From: Candidatus Amphirhobacter heronislandensis
GTDB taxonomy: Bacteria > Pseudomonadota > Gammaproteobacteria > Tethybacterales > Tethybacteraceae
Direction: 5' to 3'
Assembly (NCBI GenBank): GCA_001750625.1
Contig: MEIE01000005.1
Span: 1 to 47,075 of the forward strand
Length of the DNA stretch: 47,075 nt
The notes under the pieces: generated by a model
The model's input: the letters and a program-made list of their open reading frames with translations, nothing else
What the model was told of the DNA's origin: nothing
The model's database searches: none
Shown here: positions 45,003 to 47,075 of the stretch, in pieces
Numbering within the stretch: position 1 is the first letter of the stretch
Layout: every line of letters starts with the position of its first letter
Made by a program: the position numbers and the translations under genes

Positions 45003-46293
45003 CGGCGAGCTGATCGCGGCCGCGGCGACGGCCCAGGGCAAGGGCGCCATCGGCATCGTGCGCCTGTCGGGGACCGGCGCCGCGGCGCTGGCGAAGCGGC
45101 TGCTCGACCGGCCGCCCCGGCCCGGCCGCGTCAACCGCCGCCGCTTTTTGGCCGCCGACGGCGGCGTCATCGACGAAGGCCTGGTGCTGGCCTTCCGCGC
45201 GCCGCGCTCCTTCACCGGCGAGGACATGCTCGAGCTGCATGGCCACGGCGGGACCGCGGTGCTGCAGGCCCTGCTCGCGCGCTGCATCGAGCTCGGCGCC
45301 CGGCTCGCCGAGCCCGGCGAGTTCGCGCTGCGGGCCTTCGGCAACGGCAAGATCGATCTGACCCAGGCCGAGGGCATCGCGGACCTGATCAACGCGACCA
45401 GCGCCCGCGCCGCGCGGCTCGCGGCGGCGAGCATGGGCGGCGCCCTGCGGGCCGCCCTCGACGGCCTCGGCGCCGAGCTGCTGGCGGCGCGGGGCCAGCT
45501 CGAGGCCGCGATCGACTTCGGCGAGGACGTGGACTTCGGCGGCAAACACCAGCGCCGCCTGCGCGCCGACCTCAAGCGCCTGAGCGCGCGCGCCGCGGCG
45601 CTGCTGGCCGAATGCCGGCGGGCGGCGGCCTGCCAGGAAGGCGCGAGCATCGCGCTGGTCGGGCGGCCGAACGCGGGCAAGTCGAGCCTGCTGAACGCGC
45701 TGGCGGGCCGGGACGCGGCGATCGTCGACGGCCGGCCCGGGACCACCCGCGACGTGGTGACGGCGACGGTGGAGATCGACGGCGTCGCCGCGACGGTCTA
45801 CGACACCGCGGGGCTGCGCGACGGCGGCTCGAAGGTCGAGCGCGAAGGCATGCGGCGCGCCCGGCGGCGGCAGGAGGAGGCCGACGTGGTGGTCCTGGTC
45901 CAGGACGTCCGGGACGAGCGGCCGGCGGCGGCGGCGCACGACGTCCTCGCGCTCAACAAGATCGACCTGCTGCCGCAGCGGCCGCGGGCCGGCGGCAAAA
46001 AGGTGCCGGTGGCGGCGAAGACCGGCGCCGGCCTGCCCGCCCTGCGGCGGGCGCTGGCGCGGGCGCTGGGGCGCGGCGGAGGCGACGAGCCGGCCTTCTT
46101 GGCGCGGGCGCGGCACGTCCGGGCCCTCGAGGAGGCCGCGGCGGCGCTGGCGGCGGCGGCGGCCGGCGGCGAGCTGGTGGCGGCGGCCGAGGAGCTGCGG
46201 CGCGCCCAGGAGCGGCTGGGGACGATCACCGGCGCGGTGGGCGTCGAGGACCTGCTCGGCGAGATCTTCGCCCGGTTCTGCATAGGGAAATAA
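44980..46293 (+). CDS. mnmE: tRNA modification GTPase MnmE
   Basis: With MnmG it installs the (carboxymethyl)aminomethyl group on U34 of certain tRNAs. The 437 residues hold the N-terminal tetrahydrofolate domain (AAAATAQGKGAIGIVRLSG, and the GEFALRAFGNGKIDLTQAEG segment), the G domain (GRPNAGKSS, GTTRD, DTAG, NKID) and the C-terminal FCIGK with the conserved Cys. The start is TTG 44980 inside yidC, since no ATG fits the conserved N-terminus. Two UAA codons in a row end it, and the second aapJ gene starts 13 nt later. Confidence 0.96.
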   Translation: MTARGANSGELIAAAATAQGKGAIGIVRLSGTGAAALAKRLLDRPPRPGRVNRRRFLAADGGVIDEGLVLAFRAPRSFTGEDMLELHGHGGTAVLQALLARCIELGARLAEPGEFALRAFGNGKIDLTQAEGIADLINATSARAARLAAASMGGALRAALDGLGAELLAARGQLEAAIDFGEDVDFGGKHQRRLRADLKRLSARAAALLAECRRAAACQEGASIALVGRPNAGKSSLLNALAGRDAAIVDGRPGTTRDVVTATVEIDGVAATVYDTAGLRDGGSKVEREGMRRARRRQEEADVVVLVQDVRDERPAAAAHDVLALNKIDLLPQRPRAGGKKVPVAAKTGAGLPALRRALARALGRGGGDEPAFLARARHVRALEEAAAALAAAAAGGELVAAAEELRRAQERLGTITGAVGVEDLLGEIFARFCIGK

Positions 46294-46299
46294 TAAAAT
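46294..46299 (+). promoter_or_regulatory. Putative -10 box of the second aapJ-like gene
   Basis: TAAAAT begins right after the mnmE stop and ends 7 nt before the ATG of the next gene. A transcript from here would start at or next to the ATG, so it would be leaderless; no Shine-Dalgarno is visible. Confidence 0.4.
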
Positions 46300-46306
46300 C
46301 AGCGGC

Positions 46307-47075
46307 ATGAAAACCCTCTCCATCCGCCTCGCGCTGCGCGGACTCTGCCTGGCGGCCCTCGCGGCGGCGCCCGGCGCCGGCGCGCAGACCATGAAACTGA
46401 TCCAGGACCGGGACGAGCTCATCTGCGGCGTCTCCGGCCTGCTGACCGGCTTTTCCGCCCCGGACGACAACGGCGTCATGCAGGGCCTGGACGCCGACTT
46501 CTGCCGGGGGCTGGCGGCCGCGGTCCTCGGCGACCAGGACAAGGTGCGCTTCGTCAACCTGACGGCCAAGGAGCGCTTCGAGGCCCTGGCCTCGGGCGAG
46601 GTCGACCTGCTGGCGCGCAACTCGACCCACACCCTGACGCGGGACGCCTCGCTGGGGCTGAACTTCACCTACTACAACTTCATCGACGGCCAGGGCTTCA
46701 TGGTCTTCGAGGACCTGGACGTCAGCAGCGTCCTGCAGCTCGACGGCGCCCGCATCTGCGTGCAGTCGGGGACGACGACCGAATCCAACCTGGCGGACTA
46801 CTTCCGCCAGCACGACATGGAGTACGAGCAGATCACCTACGACAACATGACCGAGGCGACCCGCGGCTTCGAGAACAACTACTGCGACGTGATCACCACC
46901 GACGCCTCGGGGCTGGCCTCGGTGCGCACCGACCTCGCCAACCCGGCGCGGGCGATGATCCTGCCTGAGATCATCTCCAAGGAGCCGCTGGGCCCGGTGG
47001 TCCGGCAGGGCGACGACGAGTTCCTCAACGTGGTCAAGTGGGCGCTGTACGCGATGATCAACGCCGAGGAGCTGG
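46307..47075 (+). CDS. Second AapJ-like amino acid binding protein (cut by window edge)
   Basis: This 256-codon fragment is a close paralogue of aapJ at 38472. It shares ELICGVSGLLTGFSAPDDNG, VNLTAKERFEALASGEVDLL, STHTLTRDASLGLNFTYYNF and PLGPVVRQGDDEF. A signal peptide (about residues 1-24) ends GAGAQ. The sequence runs open to the window edge; roughly 90 residues remain outside. Whether its own aapQM copies follow is unknown. The differences are spread along the protein, so the duplication is not very recent. Confidence 0.9.
   Translation, partial: MKTLSIRLALRGLCLAALAAAPGAGAQTMKLIQDRDELICGVSGLLTGFSAPDDNGVMQGLDADFCRGLAAAVLGDQDKVRFVNLTAKERFEALASGEVDLLARNSTHTLTRDASLGLNFTYYNFIDGQGFMVFEDLDVSSVLQLDGARICVQSGTTTESNLADYFRQHDMEYEQITYDNMTEATRGFENNYCDVITTDASGLASVRTDLANPARAMILPEIISKEPLGPVVRQGDDEFLNVVKWALYAMINAEEL

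Noticed and set aside
43065-45746. 893-residue open frame antisense to rnpA, yidC and mnmE
   Set aside because: Shadow of three well-supported genes with low-complexity sequence.

Overview
The window is a very GC-rich proteobacterial chromosome segment, with few gaps, many 1-8 nt gene overlaps and frequent GTG/TTG starts. Gene order points to the Beta/Gammaproteobacteria: bamE-dapB, xseB-ispA, pcnB, tsaB-uracil-DNA glycosylase, leuS-lptE-holA-proA, trkA-trkH and rpmH-rnpA-yidC-mnmE are all linked this way in those classes. LptE, BamE and YidC with a periplasmic domain imply a Gram-negative envelope. No genus is assigned. No gene-free stretch reaches 300 bases. No rRNA, tRNA, CRISPR array, transposase or replication origin was seen.

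Layout. 1-3.6 kb (minus): sucC-sucD-leuD-leuB, and an Fpr-type ferredoxin-NADP reductase. 3.6-7.2 kb (plus): a sugar-dehydrogenase-like beta-propeller, map, and a GT22-type mannosyltransferase. 7.2-9.8 kb (minus): lpdA-zapE. 9.8-10.9 kb (plus): bamE-dapB. 10.9-11.8 kb (minus): ribF. 11.9-12.5 kb (plus): a superoxide dismutase. 12.5-17.1 kb (minus): the glycine-cleavage operon gcvT-gcvH-gcvP behind a tandem glycine riboswitch. 17.2-21.0 kb (plus): xseB, ispA, pcnB, tsaB and a frameshifted family 4 uracil-DNA glycosylase. 21.0-26.4 kb: a lower-GC island with a DUF262/DUF1524 (GmrSD-like) protein facing two tandem paralogous AAA ATPases (one frameshifted) and an unrecognised partner gene, probably phage defence. 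26.4-38.4 kb (plus): leuS, a giant leuS-like gene, lptE, holA, proA, trkA, trkH. 38.5-42.8 kb (plus): an AapJQMP amino-acid ABC transporter. 42.8-46.3 kb (plus): rpmH-rnpA-yidC-mnmE. 46.3 kb to the end: a second aapJ-like gene cut by the window edge.

The most unusual locus is the 1264-residue LeuRS-like protein at 28917-32711, encoded between leuS and lptE with 4-nt overlaps on both sides. It keeps the LeuRS domain plan, including the editing fold, the zinc-binding Cys pairs and the C-terminal domain. The HIGH signature reads NAGS, the KMSKS loop reads PMAPG, and the conserved editing aspartate is Asn. About 430 extra residues are inserted in the anticodon-binding region; they include six units with an exact 38-residue period followed by a second helical repeat type. 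It looks like a synthetase-derived pseudoenzyme with a new solenoid domain, co-expressed with the authentic LeuRS. I know of no described family that matches it.

A recurrent regulatory theme is a -10 hexamer (TATAAT, TAAAAT or TAGAAT) followed by a GC-rich discriminator. At bamE, xseB and the second aapJ it sits only 7-10 nt before the start codon, suggesting leaderless or nearly leaderless mRNAs.
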